From Candidatus Falkowbacteria bacterium (GTDB taxonomy: Bacteria; Patescibacteriota; Patescibacteriia; UBA11705; JABHMO01), in contig JABHAL010000010.1 of NCBI GenBank assembly GCA_018674305.1, positions 89,708 through 136,974 of the forward strand: a stretch of 47,267 nucleotides of DNA, in the 5' to 3' direction. Below, piece by piece: positions 1-9,329 of this stretch (within the stretch, counting starts at the first letter, position 1; every line of letters starts with the position of its first letter). The notes under the pieces are model-generated. The model did no database searches. It worked only from the letters and a program-made list of their open reading frames with translations, and was not told where the DNA came from. The position numbers and the translations under genes are program-made.

Positions 1-152
1 AACACAAGAAAACACAGAAAGCATAAAAAAACACGAAAACACAGAAAGCACAGAAACCCTCTACAATAAAGGTTTCGTGATTTCGTGATTTCGTGATTTC
101 GTGATTTCGTGATTTTGTGGTTTAGTGATTTCGTGATTTTGTGTTTTCGTGA
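1..152. repeat. Tandem 8-bp repeat array with inverted left flank
   Basis: Positions 73-152 are ten consecutive 8-bp units of TTTCGTGA, seven of them exact and three variant (TTTTGTGG, TTTAGTGA, TTTTGTGT). Positions 30-56 contain the complementary words CACGAAA and CACAGAAA in series, so the two flanks could fold into a long imperfect hairpin around the segment near 57-72. The array runs right up to the ClpC-like gene, and the GTG of the longest reading frame lies in the last unit. I see no promoter in this stretch. Confidence 0.85.
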
Positions 153-157
153 AACTT

Positions 158-2563
158 ATGATCATCTTTTCTGAGAATCTAATTAAAACTCTTGAATATT
201 CCATAATTCTTTGCCAAAAAGAGCAAGGTCCACTAGTTACGCCCTCGCATTTACTAAAAGCCCTAGAAAAAACTAAAGGGGGTTTAGCATTTGGAATACT
301 TAGTCAAATTAAGCCTATAAACCAAGAAGCTTATACTTTTACAAAAAAAGACAACAAACAACTACCAGAGTTTAACAATGATACAAACATCGTACTAAAG
401 AAGGCTGCCAGTATTGCATTTGAATATGGTCATCATTATATTGGGACAGAACATGTTTTAGCAGCATTGCTAGAACTCCCTGTCAATAAAATTGCAAAAT
501 ACAAATTGCCAGCTGATAGAATAAAAAAACATTTAGAAACAGTGCTAAACAGTAGTTCCCATATTCCGGATTTTTCAAAAATATTTAAATCCAACCATTC
601 CGACATTGGAGCAATACAAAATGAAGCTGATAGTCAGTCAACTCTTCAGCGTTTTACTATTGATCTCACTGCGCCAAAAAACCACAAGGACCTAAACCCA
701 ATCATTGGGCGCCAACCAGAAATTCAGCGCTTAATTCAAGTTCTTAGTCGAAAAGATAAAAATAACCCCGTTATACTAGGCGATGCTGGAGTTGGAAAAA
801 CAGCTCTAGTTGAGGGCCTAGCCAGAAAAATATTTGAAAAACAAGTTCCACCGTGTCTCTATAATAAACAAATTCTAAGCCTAGATTTGGGATTGTTAGT
901 AGCCGGCACAATGTATCGTGGAGAATTTGAGAACCGACTTAAACTGGTAATGCAACATGTGGAAGATAATTTAAATATAATCTTGTTCATTGACGAATTG
1001 CATAACATTATTGGAGCAGGTTCAGCACAAGGCTCAATGGATGCTGCAAATTTACTCAAACCGCTATTATCACGAGGACGATTGCGTTGTATTGGAGCAA
1101 CCACCTCGGAAGAATACAAAAAACACATTGAATCTGATCCGGCCCTGGAACGAAGATTTCAAGCTGTAAATTTATCAGAACCATTACCTGAAGAAACATT
1201 AGAAATACTACAAGGAGTAAAAAATAATTATCAAAATTTCCACGGCGTTAGTTTCACTAATGACGCAATTGAAGCTGCTGTAGAATTAAGTGTTCGCTAT
1301 ATTCAAGATAAATTTCTACCAGATAAGGCTATAGATTTAATTGATGAATCAGCAGCAAAAGTAAAAATTCAAAATCAAGGCAAAGATAAACTTTTACAAC
1401 AAGAGATTGAATTAGAAAATGAACTCAAAAAAATTTATAAAGAAAAAGAAAAGGCCTTAATTTCAGAAAATTTTAATCAGGCTCTAAAAATCAAGAAACA
1501 AGAGGAAGCAGTCCAACAAAAACTGAAAAAAATTCAACAAGCCAGACAAACAAAGCTGGGACAAAAAAATCTAAAAGTCACCAGAAAAGACATTCTTGAT
1601 CTAGTATCACAAAAAACAAATATTCCAATCAATGAACTAAACAGCTCTGAATTCAAGCGCCTGAATTTAATCACTAAAAAAATAAAGAAAACTATAATTG
1701 GTCAAACTCAACAAATCGACCAAATCATGAAAACTATAATCCACGCAAAACTTGGGTTCACTGATGAGAATAAACCACTTGCGTCAATCTTACTTCTTGG
1801 CCCTAGCGGAGTTGGCAAAACCTACTTCGCGCAAGAACTAGCAAAAGCTTTATTTAAAAAATCAGAGGCTTTCATTCAACTGGACATGTCAGAATTCAAT
1901 GAAAAATTTCAAGCCACAAAACTAATTGGATCACCTGCCGGCTATATAGGCTTTCGTGAAGGCAACAAGTTCACAGATTTAGTCAAAAAAAATCCTCACA
2001 GTTTAATTTTACTCGATGAAATTGAAAAAGCTCACCCAGATGTACTTGATCTATTATTACAAATCCTTGATCATGGTCATTTAACTGACAGCACTGGAAA
2101 AAAAGTAAACTTCAAAAACACTATTATTGTCATGACTTCCAATGCCCTAAGTGATAAATTACAAAAAGGCACTATTGGATTCCATTCAACTATTCACGCA
2201 GGACAACAAGATCATGCTGAATTAATTAGTGAATTAAAAAAGAAATTCAAACCGGAATTAATAAATCGATTAAATCAAGTTGTCATTTTTAACTCTTTAT
2301 CTGAAAAAGATTTACAAAAAGTGACTAAATTAGAATTACAAAAGCTACAACAAAGATTAAGTAAAAATAGTTTTGACATAGAATTTAATTCACCAGTTAT
2401 AAATTTAATTGGTCGAATTTCACACCAGCAAAACAGCGGTGCTCGAGGTGTACAGGCTACTATTAAAACTGAGATTGAACATCTCCTTCTGGACAAAATC
2501 ATCTCTAAACAAAAAAATAAATTTAAAGTTACAAAAGAAAGAAATAAAATTGTGATCCAATAA
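158..2563 (+). CDS. clpC: ClpC-like AAA+ unfoldase (Clp/Hsp100, two ATPase modules)
   Basis: This is a Hsp100-type ATP-driven protein unfoldase of about 801 residues. Residues 1-140 match the Clp N-domain. The first AAA+ module has Walker [10 protein letters not shown] near residue 208 and Walker B FIDELHNI near 278. A middle segment around 430-450 ([18 protein letters not shown]) resembles the UVR motif of ClpC rather than the long ClpB coiled coil. The second module has GPSGVGKTY near 548 and [14 protein letters not shown] near 617. ATG at 158 is preferred over GTG at 149 because the GTG belongs to the 8-bp repeat array. No Shine-Dalgarno sequence is visible. It heads a plus-strand run whose next four genes encode envelope proteins, so it may serve that machine rather than a generic ClpP; no clpP lies in the window. 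The family assignment is strong, the partner unknown. Confidence 0.9.
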   Translation: MIIFSENLIKTLEYSIILCQKEQGPLVTPSHLLKALEKTKGGLAFGILSQIKPINQEAYTFTKKDNKQLPEFNNDTNIVLKKAASIAFEYGHHYIGTEHVLAALLELPVNKIAKYKLPADRIKKHLETVLNSSSHIPDFSKIFKSNHSDIGAIQNEADSQSTLQRFTIDLTAPKNHKDLNPIIGRQPEIQRLIQVLSRKDKNNPVILGDAGVGKTALVEGLARKIFEKQVPPCLYNKQILSLDLGLLVAGTMYRGEFENRLKLVMQHVEDNLNIILFIDELHNIIGAGSAQGSMDAANLLKPLLSRGRLRCIGATTSEEYKKHIESDPALERRFQAVNLSEPLPEETLEILQGVKNNYQNFHGVSFTNDAIEAAVELSVRYIQDKFLPDKAIDLIDESAAKVKIQNQGKDKLLQQEIELENELKKIYKEKEKALISENFNQALKIKKQEEAVQQKLKKIQQARQTKLGQKNLKVTRKDILDLVSQKTNIPINELNSSEFKRLNLITKKIKKTIIGQTQQIDQIMKTIIHAKLGFTDENKPLASILLLGPSGVGKTYFAQELAKALFKKSEAFIQLDMSEFNEKFQATKLIGSPAGYIGFREGNKFTDLVKKNPHSLILLDEIEKAHPDVLDLLLQILDHGHLTDSTGKKVNFKNTIIVMTSNALSDKLQKGTIGFHSTIHAGQQDHAELISELKKKFKPELINRLNQVVIFNSLSEKDLQKVTKLELQKLQQRLSKNSFDIEFNSPVINLIGRISHQQNSGARGVQATIKTEIEHLLLDKIISKQKNKFKVTKERNKIVIQ

Positions 2564-2564
2564 A

Positions 2565-4091
2565 ATGCCTGACGAAAAAACTTCAGACAACAACCAAAGT
2601 CAGCCGGAGGTAACGGAAAAAGAAACTGAAATTACTTCAAACCCAACACCAAGCTCTTCAGCTAGTAAATCTGACACCAAAGACCCAAAACCCGGCGAGA
2701 AAAAGGGTAAGTTTAAGTTTGAAATAGAAGATAGGGTTGAAGAATCTGGAGACAAAGGGCCAACTGTTGATGAAAGTATCGAGGAAGATACTGAAACAAA
2801 GGAACAAGGCACTTCGACAGAAGAACCAACACCTGATCAATCATCATTTGAAGATGAAGATTTTTTACAAGCTGCCAAATCTAGTATTGGAAACGATAAA
2901 ATGGGAACAGAACCAAAGAAAGCTTCTAAACCCAAGAAAGACTCTGACGACAAAGAAGTAGAAGGTGAAATAGTTGACGAAGAGGCAGTCCTTGAATTGG
3001 GTCCGGATGCTGGTAAAAATGCTGGTTCTAGCGAAGCGCCAGGGGCACCCTCTGTAAAAGGCTCCAGTGTAGGACCAGCACCAAAAACTGCAACTCAACA
3101 ATCACCAGTACCTTCCCCGCAAGAAGAAGGTAAAGAGGGAGAAGAACAAGAAAAGGAGGAGGAAAAAGACGAAGAGAAAGACGAAGAACAAGAAAAGGAA
3201 GAAGAAAAAGACGAAGAGAAAAACGAAGAACAAGAAAAGGAAGAAGAAAAAGACGAAGAGAAAGACGAAGAACAAGAAAAGGAAGAAGAAAAAGACGAAG
3301 AGAAAGACAAAGAAAAAAACAAAGAACAAGAAAAAAAACAGAAAGCAGAAGCAGAACGATATGCTGAACAAACTGGTGGTCAAACAACTGGCGGCGCAGA
3401 ACATCAAAAGGCCCTAAAAAGACAAATGGATCGACAAAAAAGAATTGATGATCAACATAAACAAGAACAACAAGAAGAGCTTGAAGAATCCAAACAAGAT
3501 AGACAACAAGAACAATCTGGAGGAGAAGGTGATCAACAAGGTGCACAACAGAGTGCTCAAGGTAGTCAACAGGGAAATGAACGAAAACCAAAGAAAAAAA
3601 AGTCCTCAATCAAAGACAAACTTGCTAAGGCTAAGAACATGCAACGAAAGCTGAATGGAATGCGTAAAAAATCAGCAAAGCAATTAGCCAAACAAGCTGG
3701 GACGGCCATGAAAAACAAGGCCAAAGCAGCCGCAAAAAATGCCGCAGCTGCGGCGAAAGCTAAAGCTCAAGAAGCTGCTCAGGATTGTGTGGATAAGTTT
3801 AACCCCCTAAAGTGGTTCAAAAACCTAAGTCCAGGTGGCTGTATTCCTAAATTTGGATTCAAAGGTGGCTGCAGCATAAGTAGTTGGTTTGCTAAAAAAA
3901 CAGCAGGATTTGGGAAAATGCTACGTACAGCAATGAAAATAGCTCGCATTGCTCGGTTTTGCTGTTCTTGTTGTTTGCAAATTACCGGTCCGCTATTACC
4001 CTACCTAATTGTAGTTGCGGCTATACTCGCCGCTGGCTTAGCGCTTGCTAAAATTATCGACATTGAAACCCTCCTTAGTTTATTCACATAA
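2565..4091 (+). CDS. Highly acidic, repeat-containing protein with C-terminal membrane segment
   Basis: I do not recognise a family for this 508-residue protein. Residues 1-190 are low-complexity, rich in Glu, Asp, Lys, Ser and Pro, and probably disordered. Residues 193-248 are four tandem 14-residue repeats of the type EEQEKEEEKDEEKD. Residues 260-420 are charged and then Ala/Lys-rich helix. The tail has clustered cysteines (GGCIPKFGFKGGC, RFCCSCCLQ) followed by one hydrophobic segment (LLPYLIVVAAILAAGLALA) near the C-terminus. It starts one base after the stop of the ClpC-like gene and precedes three membrane or secreted proteins. The layout suggests a tail-anchored protein with a long charged domain on one side of the membrane. 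Function unknown. Confidence 0.8.
   Translation: MPDEKTSDNNQSQPEVTEKETEITSNPTPSSSASKSDTKDPKPGEKKGKFKFEIEDRVEESGDKGPTVDESIEEDTETKEQGTSTEEPTPDQSSFEDEDFLQAAKSSIGNDKMGTEPKKASKPKKDSDDKEVEGEIVDEEAVLELGPDAGKNAGSSEAPGAPSVKGSSVGPAPKTATQQSPVPSPQEEGKEGEEQEKEEEKDEEKDEEQEKEEEKDEEKNEEQEKEEEKDEEKDEEQEKEEEKDEEKDKEKNKEQEKKQKAEAERYAEQTGGQTTGGAEHQKALKRQMDRQKRIDDQHKQEQQEELEESKQDRQQEQSGGEGDQQGAQQSAQGSQQGNERKPKKKKSSIKDKLAKAKNMQRKLNGMRKKSAKQLAKQAGTAMKNKAKAAAKNAAAAAKAKAQEAAQDCVDKFNPLKWFKNLSPGGCIPKFGFKGGCSISSWFAKKTAGFGKMLRTAMKIARIARFCCSCCLQITGPLLPYLIVVAAILAAGLALAKIIDIETLLSLFT
3141..3308 (+). repeat. Four tandem 42-bp coding repeats
   Basis: Four in-frame 42-bp units start at 3141, 3183, 3225 and 3267, each encoding 14 residues of Glu/Lys/Asp. 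The units differ by only a few bases (GAGGAGG in the first, AAAAAC at the end of the second), so the copies arose recently or are kept homogeneous. They lie inside the acidic membrane protein gene. Confidence 0.9.
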
Positions 4092-4119
4092 AAATTAAAA
4101 AAATAAAATAAAAAAACTT

Positions 4120-5451
4120 ATGCTTAACATTCAAAATCTACAAAATCTGAATTGGCGAAAAATAGCCATGATTGCTGGTTTTATTATCGTCTGCTTAATC
4201 ATTGCGTTTGGAATATATTTAATGTTTTTTAAACCTGTAATTGTCCCAGAAGACACAACCAAAGAAGTTGATATTGGACAACTACCCTCAGCAGATGAAG
4301 GTGATCAACCAGGTGTCATTGAAGAACCAGTTCCAGGCGAAGCTGTTCTCGTAGATCCAGTAGAAGATGATGCCGTTATAAAAATTCCAGCAGAAGTAAG
4401 TTTTGAAGATCTGCCTGATCAATATGCCCAGGGAGACATAACTGCTGTCACCAACTTAACCTATGAGCCATCTTATGCCTTGACCATCGACTCTACCGGA
4501 AACAATGCAGTTGTCTACCATCCTGAATCAGGTAAGTTTTATAAAATTACACCTTCTGGCAATCAAATCCTCATGACTAACAAGATTTATAAAAATGTAG
4601 AAAACATTGCCTGGTCACCCAAGACTGAAAAAGCAATTATGGAATTTCCTGACGGGACAAACATTTTATATAATTTTGACACTGACAAACAAGTAACACT
4701 CCCAAAAAACTGGACCGGCTTTGATTTTGACAGCTCTGGGAATCAAATTGTTTACAAGGATGTTAATCCAAACGAAGACTATCGCTTCATGGGCATTGCC
4801 AACGCTGATGGTTCAGGACAAAAATATCTAGAATACATGGGTGATGAGCAAAATAATTTTATTACAGACTGGTCACCAAACAACAAAATGGTTGCGCAAT
4901 ATAAATCAGGAAAATCAGGTACTTCTGCTGAACTATTTTTCTTGGGTCAATACGATGAAAAATTCAAATCAATTACCGTAAATGGTTACGGACTAGAAAC
5001 TGCCTGGACTCCAGATGGATCTAAATTAGTATATAGTGCTCATAATGCTTTCTCTGACCACAAGCCACTCTTGCATGTTGTCGATGCTGCTGGTGAAAAG
5101 GTTGGTTACAATCATCATAGTTTAAAACTCAATACCTGGGCCAGCAAATGTACTTTTGCCTCTAAAGATATTATGTATTGCGCTGTTCCCAAGGAATTAC
5201 CCTATGGGGCTGGTTTAGTACCAAGAATTGCCGATGAGACTGCTGATTATATTTACAAAGTTGATATTAAAAACGGAGTAAAGAGTTTTGTCGCCGAACC
5301 AGAAATCGGCTACAGTTTTGATCAACTACAAGTATCAGATGATGGCTCAAAACTATACTTTACTGACAAAACTACAAAAGGATTACATGTAATCAATCTC
5401 AAGAAACCATCAGGAATAGAAATACCTGAAGGCGAAAGTTCATCATTCTAA
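4120..5451 (+). CDS. Membrane-anchored TolB/WD40-like beta-propeller protein
   Basis: The 443-residue product has one N-terminal membrane helix (about residues 14-36, IAMIAGFIIVCLIIAFGIYL) with a short cytoplasmic tail. A Pro/Asp/Glu-rich linker to about residue 100 follows, then a repeated beta-sheet domain. The blades carry TolB-like signatures: AWSPKTEKAIM, DWSPNNKMVAQ, AWTPDGSKLVYS and VSDDGSKLYFTD. Such propellers usually act as protein-interaction platforms outside the cytoplasm. The leader is A-rich with no Shine-Dalgarno sequence. The gene lies 28 bp after the acidic membrane protein and 15 bp before the hydrolase-pilin fusion, so it probably belongs to the same envelope complex. The fold call is good; the role is inference. 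Confidence 0.75.
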   Translation: MLNIQNLQNLNWRKIAMIAGFIIVCLIIAFGIYLMFFKPVIVPEDTTKEVDIGQLPSADEGDQPGVIEEPVPGEAVLVDPVEDDAVIKIPAEVSFEDLPDQYAQGDITAVTNLTYEPSYALTIDSTGNNAVVYHPESGKFYKITPSGNQILMTNKIYKNVENIAWSPKTEKAIMEFPDGTNILYNFDTDKQVTLPKNWTGFDFDSSGNQIVYKDVNPNEDYRFMGIANADGSGQKYLEYMGDEQNNFITDWSPNNKMVAQYKSGKSGTSAELFFLGQYDEKFKSITVNGYGLETAWTPDGSKLVYSAHNAFSDHKPLLHVVDAAGEKVGYNHHSLKLNTWASKCTFASKDIMYCAVPKELPYGAGLVPRIADETADYIYKVDIKNGVKSFVAEPEIGYSFDQLQVSDDGSKLYFTDKTTKGLHVINLKKPSGIEIPEGESSSF

Positions 5452-5466
5452 AATAAATATAAAAAG

Positions 5467-7668
5467 ATGAAAATTAAGTATTCAATTTTACTTCTAATTG
5501 TGTTGGTGTTTATTAGTCTACCTTTCACCCCCAGCACTGCAAAAACTAGCGGGACTCCGGGAACCACCTTTCCCAATACATGCGCATCCATCATGGCCGA
5601 CGTCCCACTAGGTGACGCAACTTTTGATACAAGCGAAGGTGGTAGCTCTTATGTTACCGCTGGCTGGTATAAAACCGATATTGCTTCCTGGCAAAGCGCC
5701 AATTTATCCAGTATTACATTTGCTGGTAAAACTACTGATGTTATTTTCGAACCAATTCAAGTCAACAATGCTGCAAAACTTGCCTGGGCACTTTTTGGTA
5801 ATGCAGTATCCCTCTGTCCTGAAGTTGCACAAGGTCTTTATCAAATACATATATATGATAATTTTGCTTGTAGAATGATCACGCCCTCAGCTGTTAATGG
5901 AGCAAAAATACTAAGCCAACACGCCAGTGGTTATGCCATAGACATTAATGTAAACGAAAATAAATATGTATCAGGGCCGTGCAAGCCAGAAAATTGCAAT
6001 TATTCGCCATGTATTTTACAAGCCGCAAAAACTGCTGGAATTAGTTGGGGAGGCGGAACAATGGACCCTCAACTTTATCCTGGCACTTGTGACGGTCATC
6101 ATTTTGAATACAAAGCTGGAGGGTCTAATATCATTGATACTGCCATAAACTTTTGCCAACTACCTGCGGCAGTTGCTGCTCTGTATCCGGGATCCCCAGT
6201 TCAAACAGGAGCTGGAGCCGTTCCTGTAGTACCAATGTTTCAACCCCCAGCGCCCCCACCTCCTCCATCACCAACTGAAGTCAAAGTGCCTGTCATTAAC
6301 GTTAAAATCCCTGGTTTAACTGATTGGTCAAATCAAACAATTCAACCAGGAGAAGCATTTGCCAGCACGTGGATTGCTGATTATCTAATAGCAATTTATA
6401 AATATGGAATTATTATTGGTTCAATCCTTGCTATTTTAATGCTTATGAGTGGTGGCATATTATATATAACCTCCGCTGGATTTCCTGCCAATCTCCAAAA
6501 AGCAAAATCTATAATGTTTGGAGCAGTTGGTGGATTGGTAATCTTGATGTTCACTAACATAATCCTAACTACTGTTAGTCCAAACTTGACTACTATGCAA
6601 GGACTAGTTACAGAAACTGTCCCCGGATTAAACAATCTCGAAGCTTCTATGGCATTAAATGGTTCAAACAATTTTGGCTCATTTGAAGGTATGTCACTAC
6701 CCACTGGAGGCGCTTTCCGTTCAATATTATTCGGAAAAGAAGTCTGTGGAAACAAAGATGGTTTGGACCTACCCACTTATGAACAAAGAGTCAAAAAACT
6801 AATGCCGATCGTCGATGCTTGGAAACAAATTGGTTTTGACCAAGGTGGTGCTATATATGTAAGGGGCTATGATGCAAATTGCAGCACAGACTATGAAGTT
6901 AGACAGGAAGACTACCAACTTAATGCCATAGCAAATATTTTTGCAGCATATCCTTCTGCATTTAATGCACAAGACAGGGCAAATAAATGTTTTCCTGTTG
7001 TACTAGAATTATCAAAAAATAAAAAAAGTTATTCCTCTGATGCCAAAAAACTTAGAGAATCACATAATTTAGCTTCAAAATCTTGTCTACCATATATAAA
7101 CAGTATCTACCAAAAAACAATCCTAGCTGGAGCAAATAAAGCTGGTATGATTTGTGGTGATTGTATTGGTTTTTATAGTTTACTATTTAGAAAATGTTTT
7201 GATAGAAAAAATAATAACAAGATGAACACACAACTTGGAGCTGGGAGAGGATGTCCAGATCCAGATAAATCAATATTAAGTAAATATGTTTATCGATTCA
7301 AAACACACGAGACAGACGTAAACACCAAAATAGATGAAATGCTGGCAAATCTAAGATTTGGTGACGTATTACATTGGTCCACTGGAGAAAAATATGGAAG
7401 CTACAAAAGTGGGCACTATTTCCTGTATACTGGTGGGGTTGGTCTAGCGTATGAAATCTTGGAAATGGGTTCTGGTGGTCGCGCCGACCTTGTAAATAAA
7501 TCAGGTGGTGGTAAAAAAGCTGTTGCTAATATTGGCATGCCAAATTTAGGATGGTCTGGAGTTAGAGCTATTAGTGATGCTAGGGATTTCCTAATAAGAT
7601 CTTATGGAGGACACCGAGAAAGGAAAGCATGTGCATGGAGACCTCTTGATGATAGTCATTACGATTAA
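5467..7668 (+). CDS. Three-part fusion: M15-type peptidase, VirB2-like membrane segment, NlpC/P60-like domain
   Basis: The 733-residue protein starts with a signal peptide (about 1-25). The M15 (VanY/DD-carboxypeptidase) zinc motif SQHASGYAIDI lies near residue 150 and its partner GHHFEY near 210, so the zinc ligands H, D and H are all present. A proline-rich linker (255-270) leads to two membrane helices, about 305-340 (YLIAIYKYGIIIGSILAILM) and 348-372, separated by a short Lys-containing loop. That arrangement is typical of VirB2/TrbC-type pilin subunits. The C-terminal third has ICGDCIGFYSLLF near 560 and SGHYFLYTGG near 647, which resemble the Cys and His motifs of NlpC/P60 enzymes. The M15 call is firm, the pilin-like call good and the NlpC-like call tentative. 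The next gene repeats the pilin-hydrolase combination in another order. Confidence 0.75.
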   Translation: MKIKYSILLLIVLVFISLPFTPSTAKTSGTPGTTFPNTCASIMADVPLGDATFDTSEGGSSYVTAGWYKTDIASWQSANLSSITFAGKTTDVIFEPIQVNNAAKLAWALFGNAVSLCPEVAQGLYQIHIYDNFACRMITPSAVNGAKILSQHASGYAIDINVNENKYVSGPCKPENCNYSPCILQAAKTAGISWGGGTMDPQLYPGTCDGHHFEYKAGGSNIIDTAINFCQLPAAVAALYPGSPVQTGAGAVPVVPMFQPPAPPPPPSPTEVKVPVINVKIPGLTDWSNQTIQPGEAFASTWIADYLIAIYKYGIIIGSILAILMLMSGGILYITSAGFPANLQKAKSIMFGAVGGLVILMFTNIILTTVSPNLTTMQGLVTETVPGLNNLEASMALNGSNNFGSFEGMSLPTGGAFRSILFGKEVCGNKDGLDLPTYEQRVKKLMPIVDAWKQIGFDQGGAIYVRGYDANCSTDYEVRQEDYQLNAIANIFAAYPSAFNAQDRANKCFPVVLELSKNKKSYSSDAKKLRESHNLASKSCLPYINSIYQKTILAGANKAGMICGDCIGFYSLLFRKCFDRKNNNKMNTQLGAGRGCPDPDKSILSKYVYRFKTHETDVNTKIDEMLANLRFGDVLHWSTGEKYGSYKSGHYFLYTGGVGLAYEILEMGSGGRADLVNKSGGGKKAVANIGMPNLGWSGVRAISDARDFLIRSYGGHRERKACAWRPLDDSHYD

Positions 7669-7763
7669 TAATCTATGCCTAAATCATCCACAATCTTAAC
7701 CTGTACCAACTACGACGACCAATATCCAAAAAGGAAAAACTGTATATAAATATCTTAAATAAA

Positions 7764-9329
7764 ATGAAAACACAAAATAGCAAAAAATCCCCGCTACACG
7801 GGGCAAAAATCATACTTCTACTTCTATTTGTCACTGTCTCCATGTGTCTGCCCTTTTCAGGTTCCGCCGAAGAAACAACCAGTAAAGCAACCCAGCCTGT
7901 AATAAATATTCCTATTCCAACCCTTCCTAGTCTGACTGAAGTTCAAGTTGCCCCAGGCCAAGCTTTCTCTGCACCCTGGATTGCTGAATATTTAGTTGGA
8001 GTTTACAAGTATGCAATCATGCTGGGTGCAATTATTGCTGTTTTGGTCATGATGGCAGGTGGTCTCATGTATGTAACCTCCGCCGCCAATGCCAACAATA
8101 TTAAAAAAGCCCAAAGTATGATAGGTGGAGCTGTGTTTGGTCTAGTTGTTTTGATCATGAGTTATATGGTTTTGGGGGTAATAAATCCAAATCTTAATGA
8201 GCAAAAAGCTTTAGTAATGGAGACTGTGGAAGAAGTACTTTTGGATAATGTATTACTTGAGGCTGAAACCTCCTCTGCTGATCAACAATATGCTTTGGCC
8301 GTAGGTGCAGGAAAACCGGACAGTGGTATTTTACCAGGAACTTTCGGTGAAGGATATTTGGGATTTGAAGGTTATGCTTATGGTCCCGATAAAGACGCAG
8401 AGTGTATAAGTGATTATTTTTTTAATGGCATTTTGACTTATGGAACAAAGGCCTCTAAATATTCAACCAAAATTACCGCATTTGGACTAGATAAGTTTTC
8501 TGAACTATCCACCCCAGAACTGGAAGTTCTTCCTCAAAAATTTATAAAGAGAAGAAAAGGAAACGCAAAAAAAGACAGAAAACCATTGACCAAAGAAGAA
8601 CACAGAGCATACAAATTGAAAAAAATTACAGATGCCTCTAAAACCGGAGGATTTAAATTTTATAGTCATAAAAAATCAATTCCAGGATACGCAAATTTCA
8701 CTATGGCCTTGATGATGAGTCCTGACCCTGAAGTCAAAGGCTATTTACAATATATGTGGGATTACGCTGCTGGTAAAGTACCAAATTTACAAGGAGAATT
8801 TGGGCCAGACGGAATTGCCTCCTCTAACTTATCAAGCCAAGGAGCTGGGTTTAAAAGAAAAGGCCCAAAAGGAGTGAGACAAGCGTCCCCCGTCTGGGAC
8901 CCCCATACTTTGGGTTTAGCAACTGACTTTATGACCGAAAGTAATAACATGAATAAATCAACTAAATGCGGATATAAAAGTAAAGGAAAATGGAAATCTT
9001 GCGCAGGCGGTGCATCAAAAAAAGTCTGTGCTACCTACAAAGACACACTTGATAAAATGAAATCTGGGTATTATGGTGACTTTTTCAAAAACGACCCTTA
9101 TCAGATGTATGACAGAATGGATACACGGTTGGACTTATGCTTAAATGGGTCTTCTCCAGTTTGGTCATTTCCAAATGGATGGGTAGATATTGCCATGGAA
9201 AATGATTTTTGGCCAGCAATCTGGGGGTGGGGAAACCCCTATAGATCTGACGCAATGCACCATGAGTTTTATGGTCCTTGCTTCAGTCTTAAAGTTAAAA
9301 AATTAAAACCTGATGTTTACGGTCCATAA
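7764..9329 (+). CDS. VirB2-like membrane segment fused to a C-terminal M15-type peptidase domain
   Basis: The 521-residue product has a signal peptide (about 10-35), then PWIAEYLVGVYKYAIMLGAI and a second helix (GGAVFGLVVLIMSYMVLGVI) at residues 72-140. This two-helix segment is clearly related to that of the preceding gene. The C-terminal half carries DPHTLGLATDF near residue 380 and DAMHHEFYG near 498, matching the H-x2-G-x-A-x-D and HHE zinc motifs of M15 peptidases. The region between (about 150-360) is unrecognised. Its last base overlaps the ATG of radA (TAATG). Expected location is the cytoplasmic membrane with the peptidase facing the wall. It could open peptidoglycan for a secretion or pilus machine in place of VirB1; that role is inferred. 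Confidence 0.75.
   Translation: MKTQNSKKSPLHGAKIILLLLFVTVSMCLPFSGSAEETTSKATQPVINIPIPTLPSLTEVQVAPGQAFSAPWIAEYLVGVYKYAIMLGAIIAVLVMMAGGLMYVTSAANANNIKKAQSMIGGAVFGLVVLIMSYMVLGVINPNLNEQKALVMETVEEVLLDNVLLEAETSSADQQYALAVGAGKPDSGILPGTFGEGYLGFEGYAYGPDKDAECISDYFFNGILTYGTKASKYSTKITAFGLDKFSELSTPELEVLPQKFIKRRKGNAKKDRKPLTKEEHRAYKLKKITDASKTGGFKFYSHKKSIPGYANFTMALMMSPDPEVKGYLQYMWDYAAGKVPNLQGEFGPDGIASSNLSSQGAGFKRKGPKGVRQASPVWDPHTLGLATDFMTESNNMNKSTKCGYKSKGKWKSCAGGASKKVCATYKDTLDKMKSGYYGDFFKNDPYQMYDRMDTRLDLCLNGSSPVWSFPNGWVDIAMENDFWPAIWGWGNPYRSDAMHHEFYGPCFSLKVKKLKPDVYGP

Noticed and set aside
3028-3609. Minus-strand frame of 193 codons rich in Leu/Phe/Val
   Set aside because: It is the complement of the acidic Glu/Lys repeat region and has no independent support.
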